Source: Anaeramoeba flamelloides
Lineage: Eukaryota; Metamonada; Anaeramoebidae
Length of the DNA stretch: 64,000 nucleotides
Reading direction: 5' to 3'
NCBI GenBank assembly: GCA_027625915.1
Contig: JANTQA010000023.1
Span: 7,688,001 to 7,752,000, forward strand
Part shown: piece after piece, positions 40,190 through 54,320 of the stretch
How positions within the stretch are numbered: position 1 is the stretch's first letter
Layout of the letters: each line of letters starts with the position of its first letter
Made by a program: the position numbers and the translations under genes
Notes under the pieces: model-generated
Databases searched by the model: none
Told to the model about the DNA's origin: nothing
What the model saw: only the letters and a program-made list of their open reading frames with translations

Positions 40190-41740
40190 TAAAACTAGAC
40201 AAAATCATTTTCAATAACATATAAAATTAAAACATAATCTTGAAAAATGGAACACTTGACCTTTAAATTTTAGATGTAAATGTTTGGGAAAAAAAGTGAA
40301 AGATTGTTTTTAATTGGAAACCTTAATCTAACCTGTTGAAATGAAAAATAAGATAAATTGATTAAGGGACTAGTCTATATTAATTTTTTTTTTGACCAAT
40401 AACTAAATAGGGAATCCTTATCTTGAAATATGATTAGAATTGAAAATAGACAGGTTTTTTCAATGTTAGAACTTTTCGTTCTTGTTTTTTTAAAATTTTA
40501 CAATTCTAGTCCAAAAAAGTGACTTTTTAAATTTTTTTTTTAGAAAAAATATCTTGAATGGATGAAAATTTTTTGATTAATTTTGGATTTAATTATTTTC
40601 TCAAAAATAATATTTATTCCATTTTTAAAAACGAGAAAATAATTTAAAACGAGTAAATATTTTCTCTTTCACTTCTGTTCATCCAACATGACTCTATAAA
40701 GAACTCAATTTGTTTTATTAATAATTACTTTTTAAAAAAATAGTATTATTCTTTTCTTTGAATTTTTTTGACTCTGGCAAAAACTTTTTGAATGATAATT
40801 TGGGAACACTTAAAAAAACTTCAAATCCAACAAAAACAAAAGAGTGTAAACTCCAAAAGTAGATTCATGAAAAAAAAGAATGGTACAAGAAAAAAAGAAA
40901 ATCTTTTATTAAGATTAAAGCATATATTGTATATTTTTTTCGAATCAAACTATGTTTTCATGCAAATCCAAAAAAACCCTTTCAGGTTTATTTTTTAAAC
41001 TATTTTTTGTAGGTCTTCCACAAACATAACAAAGTTTTTCTTTCTTGATCATATTTTTTTTTATTTTTTGTATTTTTGGGAAAAGTTGAAAAAAAGGAAC
41101 TTTCAAAAAAGTGAAAAAAAGGAAAAATTTTTTATTTCTATAAAAACAATAACTAAATTTAATGAATGTCATTTAGCATAATTTCATTACTATACTAAGA
41201 AGTTTTTCACTTTGATTTCAAATCTAAGTAATTGGTAAAAAAAATTCTAAATCTCTATTAAATTTACTTAAAAAAATTTAATATAGACTAGTCCCTTAAA
41301 GAAAAAATCAATAAATAAAGACAAAATGAAGGAATCAACATAATAGTTTATTGAATACTATCTTTTGGTAAGGGTTTTTCTTTTAATTGATCAATTATTC
41401 AAAATCTGTTCAAAAAATGACTATTTATAGCGAGCTCAAAAACCACACTTGTAATTTCAATAAATGATGGTAGATTAAAATTTTATTATTTGGTTTGATC
41501 GAAAATAATATAATAGATTATTATTTGAAATTAATTGGTTTCTTCTTTTTAATTGATTTTCCTTTTCATTTTCAGTAAGGTTATATTTAAGTTTCCAATT
41601 AAAAACCATCTTTCACTTTTTTTCCGAAACATTTATATCAAAAATTTAAAGGTCAAGTGTTCCATTTTTCAAGATTATGGACTAATTTTATAGATTGGTG
41701 AAATGGTTTTCAGATAATTTTGTGAATTACTCAGTTATTC
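40190..41740. mobile_element. older inverted-repeat element, interrupted by a younger one
   Basis: The sequence at about 40232-40361 is the near-exact reverse complement of 41560-41685. Shared words read from the left are CATAATCTTGAAAAATGG, AACACTTGACCTTTAAATTT and AAAAAGTGAAAGAT. Weaker similarity continues outward on both sides. The element has terminal arms of at least 120 bp. It is split by a complete TTAA-flanked insertion at 40366-41295, which lies immediately after the left arm. Confidence 0.65.
40366..41295. mobile_element. TTAA-flanked element inserted in an older element
   Basis: Perfect 22 bp inverted ends including the target (left at 40362-40383, right at 41278-41299), starting TTAAGGGACTAG. 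The body is 930 bp. Two overlapping short frames (40792-40998 plus, 40945-41172 minus) have no transposase motif; the minus one contains a lone CxxC. The perfect ends suggest it is younger than the other GGGAYTAG elements in this window. Confidence 0.75.
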
Positions 41741-42404
41741 CTTAAAAAATAAGTGTATGTATAAAAATTTGTAGAATAAAAATTACTTTGAGGATTTTCA
41801 ATTTATCATGACAAGTATAGAACAATCCATACAAATACTTTCAAGACTTTTTCGAACTTTCAGACTGACAGTTTACAAGATTTCAGACTCTAATATTCTT
41901 TCATATTTTTTCAAATTTCAATACTTGAGATAGATTTGTTAAAGCTAAAAAAAGGGTAAAAAAATAAATAATTAACAAAAGATAACATTTTGTAATTGAA
42001 CGAAATTTTTAAAAGTTACTAATAAAAATATTTGTAAGCTATTAAAGAGACCTGAAACTCTTTTTATGAAAAAAAAATGTGTTATGTTTTAAATTACATG
42101 TTTGTAATTGTTCATAATTGTAAAAACTTTTAAATTGATAGTTAATGCATTTTGATCTTCTAATTCCTTTCAAAATTTGGAACACTTATAAAAAAAGAAA
42201 AGTGTTGTTAAAGTCAAAAAAGTGACTACAATTTTTGTGCTATTTTTCGAGTGTTATAATTCAATTTTTATCATTTTTTATCAATCAAAAAAAATATTTG
42301 TCAACTCTCTTTTTAGAAGCCATTTTTGAACTTTTTAAAACAACGACGGTTTTAAAAATTCATTCTATTTGGTTCTTTTTTTTTACCTTTTTTCTGCCAC
42401 ATAA

Positions 42405-45400
42405 ATGACTGAGATTTATAATCTTTGCTTAAAATGGCAAAACTTTACAGGTCTCAACAGGTGCGAGTCACAACGGAACTTTATGATCTCTTTTTCCCAA
42501 AAGATCATTAACCTTTATCAAAGCCCTAACAGCAGCCAAGACACAGAGATCTTTTCGCAAACGGGGATCTTACCATCGTTACAAATGGCGTATTTTGAAT
42601 TTTTTATTGATGAGCTGTCGATTTATTTACAACTGGAGGATCTTCAAAACATGATAACTTCTCACGAATTAAAAAACGAGAACAATCCATCTCCAAAGAC
42701 CAATCGTTTTCAAAATTTTGTCTCTATTCCATTTATTAAGCAAATTTTGAAAGTTTTATATTTCCTAACAAAAAATACAATTGATATCCCAATTGAAGGA
42801 ATGGTGACTACAGTCCTGATTTTATTACATTTAAACCTTTGCACTTTAAAGGAATTTGGACTTCTTTCTGAATTAACTCTTCTTAAGCAGTTAACCAAGG
42901 ATCAAAAAAAAAAAAAGAAAAAAAATAAAATAAATGGAATTGAAATTAACAAAAAGAAAATACAAAAAGAAAAAGAAATCAAAAAAACAGAGAATCACCA
43001 AAATAAGAAAAACAAAAACAAAAAGAAGGAAAAGGAGAAAGAAATACAGAAAGAGAAAGAGAAAGGGAAAGGGGAAGAGAAAGAGAAAGAGAAAGAGAAA
43101 AAGAAAAAGAAAAATCAAAAGGAATTGTTTTCATTGTTAACAATGATACTTGACAATTTAAATTCTTCAATTAAAGGAAAACAAGAATTAAAACAGCCAA
43201 CGAATTTTACAAGGATCATTTATATGCTAACGCAATTCCAATTACCAGAAGGAGTATTTCTGTACTATTTTAAAAACTATTTCTACAACCTTACACGAGA
43301 AATGACAAGGGAGCATATTTATCGCAACTTTTTACAGAACTACGAATTAATGAGCGAATTTATCAATTTTTTAACCTTTGCGAACAAATATTCATATGAT
43401 CTCATCTTGGAAATCTTTCAATTAATTGTCAACATCTTAAAAGAGACGATTGAAATCCAATGGAGAGAATTTTTAGTGCAATTTGAAAGGCATTTAGGGT
43501 ATGAAACTGTCTTACAATTTGGAGAAATGTTAATTGATAAATATCAAGAGGGATTTCAAATCAAAGACAAAAACAATAATCTAAAATTTTTAAACATTTT
43601 GGTTGAATTTATTAATATTGGCATCTTTGATCATTTGTTAAGAATAATGCCAAATTGCAAGGTATTTCAAATCTATGTGAATTTTTGTTTAAATGATAGC
43701 ATTTTAAAAAATTTCCAAAATGAATTTGTTGGGTTTACGACCTTTCTTTTAACAAACAAAATATCGAATTATTTAAATTTAAGAAAATCGAAAATAATTG
43801 AATTAGTATTTTTGAAATTTAATAAATTTGATCTTTCCTCACAAATTAGCTTTTTGCGATTATTTGAATACATTTATAATGTCTGTTATCAAGAAAATAA
43901 AGAAGAATTAAATTTCGAATTTCAAGGTTATTTGAATTTATTAAAGAGAAGCCAATTGGAAGAAAAAAACATAAATTTAATTCTAAATCACATGCATTCA
44001 ATGATTTCCAAGGATAATGCCTTTGCAGCAATTCTCCAAAAGAATGGGATTAATGATATAATTGTCCACAATTTTCTAAGATTACCATTAAATTTTAATA
44101 AAAATATAATGTCAATTTTTTTTAAATTTTTAGCTTTATATTTAAAAACAAATTCATTAAATCGATTAGCATTTAAAAATGAAAATGGCTATGACCAACT
44201 ATTTAAATTATTACCAAATGAAAAATACAGATGGAATATTTTGGGCATTTTCTTGGAATTATTTGAAGTTTTAACACCCAAGGAATCCCTAGATTTAATT
44301 AATGAATTAATAAATCAATTGCAAAAATTAAAAATTAATCATTTATTATTAAATAATAAATTATTAAAAATAAGAATAGACATTTTAACTATGATTTCAA
44401 TAATCATGAAGATGTATCCTAAATTAAAAACAGCCTTTAAAAAATTTAATGGCTTTAATTGGATTTTTTCAATTTTTTCAAATTTAGCTGGAATTAATAA
44501 TGTAAATACAAATAATACTGATCATAATGATGAAAAAAATGATAATGATTCAATAAAAAGAAAAATTATTCAAGAAATGATGAATAATTTTAATAATATC
44601 ATTGAAAAAAAAAGCAATAAAAAAATTAATAATCAAGGAAAACAAGAATATTTACTTTATCTATTCATTGACACCATTTTTAGAACAATTAAAATTTTGG
44701 TAAAGAATACAGAAGAAAATGAAAAAATCTTTATTAAAACTTTAAAAAACACAGAAAATATTTTCTTTGCACCATTAATAAAAATTGGAATTTTTAATTC
44801 CAAATATTCGAATCTATTGTTTAATAGTTTAATTAATTTGTCAATAAAGGAAAATTGGTACAGAAAAGATTTGATGAACCAATTTACTAACCATTATAAA
44901 TATAATAAATTTTTTAAAAAATTACCACTAAATTTGATAAAAAAAATTATTGATTATAAGAAATTAACTGATAATCATATAAAAAGCTATTTAATTTTAC
45001 CCATTTCCCCACTTGAATTATTATTTAACACCCCAGATTTGAATAGTAATGATAATAATGATAATAAAAATAATAACAAGAATAAGAATAATAAAAATAA
45101 TTATAATAAGAATAAGAATAATAATAATAATAATAATAATCATAATAATAATAAAGATAACGGCAATGATAATAATAACAATATGAACAACAACAATAAT
45201 AATAGCAACAACAACATAGAATTAACTATAAAATATCCACAAATAATTTCCTTAATATTTTTATTTTCTTCACATTTAATTAATAAACATATTAATTTAA
45301 ATATCAATAAAAAATTATTGATTAATATTATTAATTTAATTGAAAGTAATCAAAATAATGTTCATAAATTATGTTCATATACAATTTTAGAAAGAATATT

Positions 45401-46997
45401 AAATAATTTTAATTTTTTAATTCCTAATATAAATAATGAATTCCAACCGATTATAATAAAAATAATTTCTATTATCTCAAATTGGAATTTGACAATTAAA
45501 GAAACTAAAAAATTATTCAAATATTTTAAATATAAAAAAATACCAATGAATTTATTTGATTTGATCATAAATTTAATAAAAAATCCTCAACTCGAGCCAA
45601 TTAATTTTATAGAATTAACTTATAATAATAAACCTCGAAAAAATAAAAATGAAATTACTAATCATGACAATGGAAATATGGAAAAACAAAGCAAATCCAA
45701 GTATGGGCATATAATGTTTAATAACATTGACTTTAATTCTAATTTAAAATATTCGGGGTATACAATAGGAGTTTGGTTAAAAATCATAAAATTTGGCACC
45801 AATAAAATCGCATTTACATTATTTTCATTAATTGAACAAAATTCAAAAAAAATCTTTTTAAAATTATTGATCTCGAAAAATGGGAAAATTGTACTTAAAT
45901 TCGAAAATAAATCAAATTATATCATTTTTAAAAAAACAAAATTAAAAACAAATAAATGGTATTTTATAATAATAAATCAAAAACCATTAAAAAAACATAA
46001 AGGATCAAAAATTAATTTATTTTTAAATGGGCTATTACAAGAAAGCCATCAAAGTAAAATAAACGTTATAGAACATTTAACCACGTCAAGATTAGTTTTT
46101 GGAGGATTTCCAAAAAAGAAAATAAATGCTTTAAATCAAACAATAAATTATAAATTTTATTTGGGGGATTTTCTATTGTTCCAAAATTATCTAAAAAAAT
46201 GGGAAATATTTCTATTAAATACAATAGGCCCAGAAAAAGATTATATTAATAGTTTAAAATTTTCTAATAACTTTTTAAATTCAATTAATTTTTCTAATGA
46301 TAAAATTTTAGAATTATTTCGAAAGAATTTAGATTTTTTAAAAAATAATCAAAAAATTTCAATAAAAAGAATAAAGCAAAACTTTCTATTCCATTTTTCA
46401 GTTAAAAGACAAAATGGCTATTTAGAAAAATTGAGACAAACAATCTTAATTGCCTTAGAAAACTCCCCGATAATTGAAACATCCACTGAAAGAAAGGACA
46501 CCTTTCTCCCGATAAAGCCTTTGTTTTTAGGACATTATCATATTTATAATATCAATACATTAAATCAAAGAATTTTGCATGTTGGTGGTTTGAAAATGTT
46601 ATTATATTTTCTGAGTTCTTCTTTATTTAGAAATTATGATTATCAATATAAAACTTTGAAATTTTGTTATAAATATTTTCAAAAAAATTATTTAATTAAT
46701 GAAAATTTATTTAAATATTTTTTTCATTTAATATCAAAAATTTTTGAAAATAAAAATTGGCATTTAAATTTTAAACAATTAAAAATTATTTTTAAATTTT
46801 GTGGTATTTTTAACATTAAATTCAATAATGATAATAGTAATAGTGTTAATAAAAATAATAATGATCATAAACCAATTAAATCAAATGATAAGAATAAAAA
46901 TGATAAGAATAATAAGAATAAAATAAGCAACAATAACAAGAATAAAAATAATAACGGTAGTAACAATAATAAATCAAATAATAATAGCAATATCGGC

Positions 46998-47038
<41 letters not shown>

Positions 47039-50000
47039 CAATAACAACAACAATAATAATAATAATACCAATACCAATAATAATAATACCAATACCAATA
47101 ATAATAAAATTTTCAACAATACAAATGAGAAGGAAAATAAAATTGAAACTATTGTTCCAAAGGGAATTTTAATAGATTTAAGAGCAATAAAATATTTAGT
47201 CCTTAATTGGAAAATTTGGAATAGGACGGGTATTGAACTTAAATTAAATATATTTGAAATTTTAATCAAGCTCATTTCTAATGATAATCCAGATAAATTG
47301 ATCAATTTATTCCAATTGCATAAAATTAATATAATTCAATTGATTTTTGAGATCTTTAAAAATTATTATAACAATCTACATAACGAACTCATCAAAAGGA
47401 TATTAACATTTTTAGGTTTAATAATAATAAAAACTAAAGATTTATATAATATTTTTGATTTTTTAATTGAAACTCATTCTTATCAAAATTTAAATCTCAT
47501 TAAAAAAAAATTACTTTTAATTGAAAAAAACGAATACTATCAACTCATCGAACAAAAATTTGCCAATTTAAATTTAAATGAAATCAACAAGGAAAAGGAA
47601 AGGGAAAAGGAAAGGGAAAAGGAAAAGAAAAGAAATGAAAGGGAAAGGGAAAGGGAAAGGAAAAAAGAAAACGAAAAGGGGAACGGGAAAGGGAAGGGAA
47701 GGGAAACGAAAAGACTATTTTCTATTCCCACATCTCGTAAAAATTCTCTATCAAATCTATTAAAATCTATAAATCGATCACCAACAAATAAAATAAATAA
47801 AAAACGATATCGAGTTATTAGAAAAACTAAAAGTGAAAATGAATTTAGCAATAAAATCAAAAAGAAACTTGACTTTTCTGAGTTTGAAACTGATTCTGAA
47901 ATGTCTTTTGATACTGAATCGGAATCAAATATTGAAACTGATTCCGAATTTTTATTTGATATTATTGATGATTTACAATTTATGGAAAAGAATAATAAAA
48001 ATAAAAAAAAAAATTCAAATAAAAATGAAAATGATATTAAAGAAGACATTGAGGATTTAATTTTTAAAAAGGACTTCAATAATAAAAATCTGATCAAGAT
48101 ACGAGCAAAATTACTTGAATTTTTAATTCAATATATTCCCAAAAAAATAAAAATCAATTTTGTTAATGAATTTTTAGATAATTATGAAACAAATAATTTG
48201 TTTATTTTCTTGATGGATGATAATTTAAAAATTAGAGAGAAATCATTAACATTACTAAAAATTTGTTTCAAATCGACAAAGTTTTTACAAAAATTCCAAA
48301 ATAATAAAGGCTTTAAAAAAATTGGTTATTTGATCCAATTATTTGGATCAAGCACGACCATTTTTGATTTATTATTTAGTTTTTATTTGGAGTATAATAA
48401 ATTAACAACCTTATTTTATTCAATTGGAAATACTAAAAATTTAAATCATTTATATCACATTATTAAAACGTTAAAGGGGCTATTTATTCAGGGGAAATGC
48501 CAGAAGCAATTAAAAATATTAATAAACTTTGTCCCAAAAATTTTAGATAACTTGCAATTATTTGAAATTACAAATGAAATTACGAATAATATTATTAGTG
48601 AAGTTCAAGAATTTTTAAAAATCATTATTAAAAAAAATTATTTAAAACAAAATTCTGTTCCAAATTATATTAATGAAATAATTATGAATTTATCTAAATT
48701 GATAAATTTAGATCCGATAATAATTCGAAAATATCAACAAAATCTATTAGAGTATTTATTTGATTTAATTTTAAATAATGTTATTCATTCTTCCTGCTCT
48801 TCCTCTTTTCTCTTCTCATTTAATGATAAAAATAAGAATAAGACTAACAATAGTAAAACTAGCAAAGACAATGGAAATGGTAATGAATTACTGACTAACA
48901 ATAAAAATAAAAATATTGAAATTACTGAAATCAATTTAGATAATTTTTATCATTTATGTGATTTGGTAAATGATCTAAGTTTTTATTGGTGTAATACTTC
49001 TGAAATTAATTTTAATCAGCAAATATTATTAGAAAAAAAAAATATACTAATATTTCCCAATGAACGAGATTTAATATTTTTCCAAAATTTCAGCCACATA
49101 TTAATTGAATTTCAAATCAATTTACTAAGTACAAATCAATTTCATAAATTTAAGTCGATTATTAAAAAAAATAAAAAATTATTATTAAACGAAAAAAAAA
49201 TCAAAAAAATTTACGATCAGCATCAAATCACTTTTTATCAAATATTGACAAAATTAATTTATTATTTTTTAGATTTTTCAAATGAAAATAATGAATTGAC
49301 TATTTTGGCACTGAACATTTTGGCGGGTAATGAAGACTTATTAAATTTCTTATTAAATAACAATGAAAAGGATTTATTAATTCTTTTACATTTAATCTGT
49401 AAAATAAATAAAAATGTGGAAATTAGCAAGGAAATTAAAGTAAAGGCAGATTTTATGCTCTCTCTTTTATTTGAAAACAAAAATTTTTATAAATTAAAAA
49501 AATTCCAAGATATAAATTTACAAAATGAAAAGAATTTAATTAATTTGATATTCCGAGAAACTAATAATAATTATTTGAAATGGAATGGTAAAGAATCGAA
49601 AATTAGATTTGAAAAAATGGAGAATTATTGCTTTAAAATGGCCAATAAAATATATGATAATTTTTTAAAACTGTGTGATGATGATGAGAAGATCAACCAG
49701 ATTTTTGATAATTATTTGGACTTTTTAAAGCAAATGAAACTTTATAACTTGAAAAATTTTAAAAAGCAAAATTACTTTGAATATATCATTTTAAAAAATT
49801 GGAAAAAAATAATTAAAAGCTTTTCTCAAAATGAAAAATCAATTTGGTATCAAAAGCCTAATTTAATATTATATTATTTGGATAAAACTGAGAATTATAA
49901 CAGAACTAGAAATAGATTAAAAAAGAAATATGTGTATTTAAAATCCCAATTAGATTTACATAAAATTAAATATAATTCACCCCATCACAAAGAACAATTA

Positions 50001-53000
50001 CAATCAAATCAATTTTATAATAAAAAAAATAATAAATATAAAAAAGTATCAAAGAAAAATAAAGTCAATTTAATAAATGCAAAAAACGAGAAAAAATGTT
50101 CTATTAGAAAAAATTCTAATAATAAAGATAATAACTGTAATATTAACAATGATAAGAATAATAATAACAATGATGATAATGATAATTATAAGAATAATAA
50201 TGATGATGATGATAATTATAATGAAGATGATAAAATAAATCCAATTCTTTTACAAAACAAATTAATTAAATTTAAAACAAATATTCCATCTTACCATTTA
50301 ATAAAAGATCAGACAATCAAAATATTTCATGGTTTTGAAATTAAATTTTTTTTAGAACAAGAAACTGAACTGATAATTGGTAAAAAATATATTCATTTTA
50401 TTAAAAATGTTATAAAGGAAAAAAAAAATCAAAAGGGTAAAAATAATAATCAATTAAATCAGAAAAAGGAAATGGAAAATGGAAATGATAATAAAAGTGA
50501 TCATGAAAATGAAAATAAAAATGAAAATAAAAATGAGAATGATCAGGAAAAAAAAATATTTTTTAAAAAACATAAATATTTTAAATACACAGAAATCATT
50601 AATATTCAAAAACATCGGTATTTAGTTATCAATAAGGGTATTGAATTTTATTTTCATAACCAAATATCTAATATTTTTATTTTTAATAATCCTGAAGATC
50701 GAAAAGTTTTTTTGGAATTGATTAAAAAAAATTTCAATAATAATCAAAGTATTATTTTTGATCAAAAAAAAAGTCTTAATGAAATTACAACATTATGGGA
50801 AAATAATAAAATTACAAATTTTGAATATTTAACAAAATTAAATTTCCTAGCAGGGAGATCTTTAAATGATTTAACACAGTACCCAATATTCCCGAATATT
50901 ATTCAAGATTACCAATCAAAAAAATTAGATTTAAAAAACAGACAATTAACCTTTCGAAATTTAAAAAGGCCAATGGGATGTCAAACGGAAAAAAGAAAAG
51001 ATCATTTTCTTATGAATTATAACGAAATGCAAAGTATGAATTTGGCGCCATGTCATTACCGAAGCAATTATTCCAATTATATCATCATATTATATTTTTT
51101 AATCCGAATTGAGCCCTTCTCGAATTTGTTGGTGGAATTCCAAACAAATAAATTTGATGTCCCGGATCGCTTATTTAGTTCATTATCCAATATGTACCAA
51201 TTAAGTAGTTTCATATCCAAATCGGACGTCAAGGAATTGATCCCAGAATTCTTTTCCTTCCCAGAATTCTTAGTAAATATCAATGGCTTTGATCTAGGCG
51301 TGACACAGGATGGTAGGCTTGTTGATGATGTTAGATTGCCACCTTGGTGCAATAACGATATTCGCATGTTTATGAAACGAAATAGAGAAGCACTGGAATC
51401 GGATTACGTTAATGAAAACTTAAATCATTGGATTGATTTGATCTTTGGTTATAAGCAAAGAGGTAAAGTGGCCATTGATTCAATAAATGTTTTTTATCCA
51501 GATACTTATCTCAAGTCGAAGCATTTTAAAAAGTTTGATGAGCAAATAAAAACTGAAAAAATGGAGTCAATTAAAAGAATTGGCCAAATTCCAAAAAAAT
51601 TATTTTCACAACCCCACCCAATTAAAAAAGCAATTGACAATTCAAAGGAAATTGAAAATAATATTAATACAAACAATGATAGAAAGTCTATTAAGGATAA
51701 TGTGGATGTGAGTGAGAATAAATATAAAGCAAATAATGTTAATTTGGGTGAGAATTCGAATGTTAACGGGAATGAGAATGGAAAAGAGATTGGAAATGGA
51801 ATTGGAAATGTTAATGAGAATGAGAATGGGAATGGGAATGTTAATGGGAATGGCAATGAGAATGAGAATAAGAATGGGAATGGGAATGTTAATGGAAATG
51901 TTAATGGGAATGGCAATGAGAAGGAGGGGGTGAATGGAAATGACAATGATAATGATGATAACAACGGCGATAGCGACGGCGATAGCGACGACGATGATAA
52001 TGATGATGACGAACTTAATCAAAAGGAAAAAATTCTTCAGAATAATGCAAAAAATATATATAGTGATCCATTGGAATTGACTTTTACGATAATGAACAAA
52101 AAAAAATATGCAATTCAAAAACTTGAATATCTTGACAAAAAAAAAAAAATAATCACCTTTCAAAACCAATATCAAATTTTAAAAAATAGAAAATCAATAT
52201 TAATTAATTGGCTAACAACTCACCAGAGGATAACAATAATTGATAGCTTTACAAATAAAATCTTGGCTTCATCTCAATTACCATTTAATGATCAAATTCT
52301 TTGTTGTAAAACTACAAATAATCTAGATATCTTTGTCACTGGTGGCAAATCTGGTGTAATTATCATATGGAAAATCGTCAAATCAAAGAAAAAAAATAGT
52401 AATCAGCTTTTCCAATTGAATATCCATCAATTATTATACGGACACGAAAATGCAATAATTGATCTTGATATAAGTGAAAATTTCCAAATCTTTGTTTCAA
52501 GCTCAAAGGACAAATCAGCAATCATTTGGGATTTAAATAATTTTAAACAAAGAAACATTTTAAAAAGTAAACATCAAAATCCCATTTCTTTGGTTAGAAT
52601 ATGCCCAGTTACAGGGAATGTTTTAACCTTTTCGGAAGATAAAAAATTGAATCGTAATTTATTATGCTTATGGAGTTTGAACGGCTTTTTATTGATCGAA
52701 AAAAAACTTCCTAACGGGATAGACGGATGTGTTAACGATGCATTATTCACCTTCGGGAAATTTGCAATAGTTCGAAATTTACTATTTTTAGCACTGCAAA
52801 ATTCCAAAATTTTAATATTGGATTCTTTTGATTTAAAATCAATCGGGTTTTTAAACGCCATAAATGATATACCATTATTATCTTTGGCTTGTTCATCAGA
52901 TATGTTAGAATTATATTCTGGTGACCAAAATGGCAATATATTAAAATGGAGAATTCAAAACAAAAAATCTCAAGAAATTGAGACACCAATAACGAAATTC

Positions 53001-53006
53001 ATTTAA
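42405..53006 (+). CDS. giant BEACH-WD40 protein, ALFY/LvsA-like
   Basis: One uninterrupted frame of 3533 residues. The ATG directly follows an in-frame TAA. Order of parts: helical repeat-like N-terminal region; Lys/Glu low-complexity insert (about 165-245); Asn-rich tract (about 880-940); ConA/LamG-like domain (about 1118-1237, GYTIGVWLKI to LVFGG); Asn-rich tract (about 1470-1572); charged Glu/Arg/Lys tract (about 1727-1765); PH-BEACH domain (about 2620-2780, with FKYTEI and NPEDRKVF); BEACH domain (about 2784-3035); Asn/Gly repeats and an acidic run (about 3110-3210); and WD40 repeats (about 3265-3525). BEACH hallmarks are FEYLTKLNFLAGRSLNDL, QYPIFPNII, FRNLKRPMGCQ, DVKELIPEFF, FDLGVTQDG and HWIDLIFGYKQRG, then IGQIPKKLF.QPHP, which resembles human ALFY. 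Such proteins act in membrane traffic, selective autophagy or cytokinesis. There is no FYVE finger at the C-terminus, unlike ALFY. The exact role here is inferred only. Confidence 0.95.
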
Positions 53007-53604
53007 TTAAAAAAAAAAATATTAAAAAAAAAATTTTTTTGAGAATATCTTTTATTAATTTAATTTCTTTTAAATAATAAATTAATAATAATAATTTTTG
53101 AATGTATTTATCGTTTCAAGTTATTTTACATCGGTTATTTTTGATAATTGTGGTCACTTTTTTTTGAGTAAATTATTTTGTGGATTTAGTTGCGGCTTAA
53201 TCTGGAAATTAAATTAATTTACCATTAGTTAGAAGTTATTGAGTCTGGTTAATCGTTTGAAATTTCTGATCCTTAATATTTAGTTTCTGTGATTTCTGTA
53301 ATTTTCACAATTATGAAATTTTAAAAGAAAATAGATAAAATCTGATTTCTTAATTTTAAAAACAAAAATTTAAAAACTTACTAATATTTATTCTTTGATG
53401 ATTTCGAAATTTTGGATTTTTCTACAATTGAAGTCATAAAAAATCACCAATCACAAAATCGTCTATTTTATTTTTCCGTTTACAATCCTTTAAAACCCTT
53501 TAAAAATTTACATACTGCTAACAATAATCAAGAAACTCTTCCAAAATACGAAAAAATTCAATTTAACCAAATTTGAAATTTAATAATATACCCTATATTA
53601 ATGT

Positions 53605-54320
53605 AAACTATTTTTAGGTTAAAGTAGCCCAGTTTTAATGGGTTAAATACATGTGTGTAAAGGGTTTTTATAGATATTAGAAGAAAAAAGTTAATTTGGA
53701 ACTTTTCAAACTTGAAATCATTTTTTCACATATTTGTTTTTTTTTTTTCGATTTTTTTTTTAAAACATCATTCAGTTGCAATTATTTTTTTTATTGCAAG
53801 ATCAATATTCACTTTGTAAAAAATTGTTATTCTAATGGTTATTGAAACTATGGAAATTATTGTTGAGAAATCATATTGATTTCTATTGGAACTCTATTCG
53901 ATCTTTGATCTTGATATTTGTTTAATAAATATGAAAAATTTTCACTTCATTTTCATTTTCTTTTTCAAATAGAGACTACAAATCCGAACACACTTCTTAA
54001 GGGGACTTGATTTCTAAAAGAAAAGTATGTAAAATGAAGTGAAAATTGTTTCATATTTATTATTCAAATACCAGTTGAAGTTCAAAATGAACATTGTTGT
54101 TTTTCTCTATGTGTCACTAAGAATTTGAGTTTAACAATTTTTAATAAAATTTATTGATTAATTGGTTTTCTTTCAGACACATTTCAACAATTCTTTGATG
54201 TCTATTATTCTGCTTATTTCTTATTTGTTCTTCAATGGTTAATTATATAAAATAATTGATATTTGAAAAAAATGTGGGGACCCTTTGACTGAAACACATT
54301 TTATATCTATTTAAAAATTT
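53605..54320. repeat. dispersed repeat C, copy 1 (carries an empty insertion site)
   Basis: About 715 bp that is highly similar to 58683-59385 (by eye around 85-90 percent). An internal hairpin is formed by TTTTCACTTCATTTTCA and its complement TAAAATGAAGTGAAAA about 90 bp later, present in both copies. No coding frame is shared. At 54310-54317 the sequence ACATTTTATATC corresponds to the place where the second copy carries a 458 bp insertion. Confidence 0.75.

Larger units (their letters stand above)
38643..42404. other. intergenic, repeats only
   Basis: This lies between the divergent start sites of the nucleoporin (minus) and BEACH (plus) genes. It holds dispersed repeat F copy 2 and a nested pair of inverted-repeat elements (listed separately). 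No gene was recognised. Promoters of both genes should lie at the two edges, but no distinct motif stands out. Confidence 0.5.

Noticed and set aside
40945-41172. 75-codon minus-strand frame with CYVCGRP inside the TTAA-flanked element
   Set aside because: A lone CxxC is not a transposase or zinc-finger domain; the frame is short and low complexity, probably chance.
46865-47305. Long minus-strand frames opposite the BEACH gene (Leu-, Ser-Leu- or Ile-rich)
   Set aside because: They are mirror translations of Asn-, Glu/Lys- and Asn/Gly-coding repeats on the plus strand.
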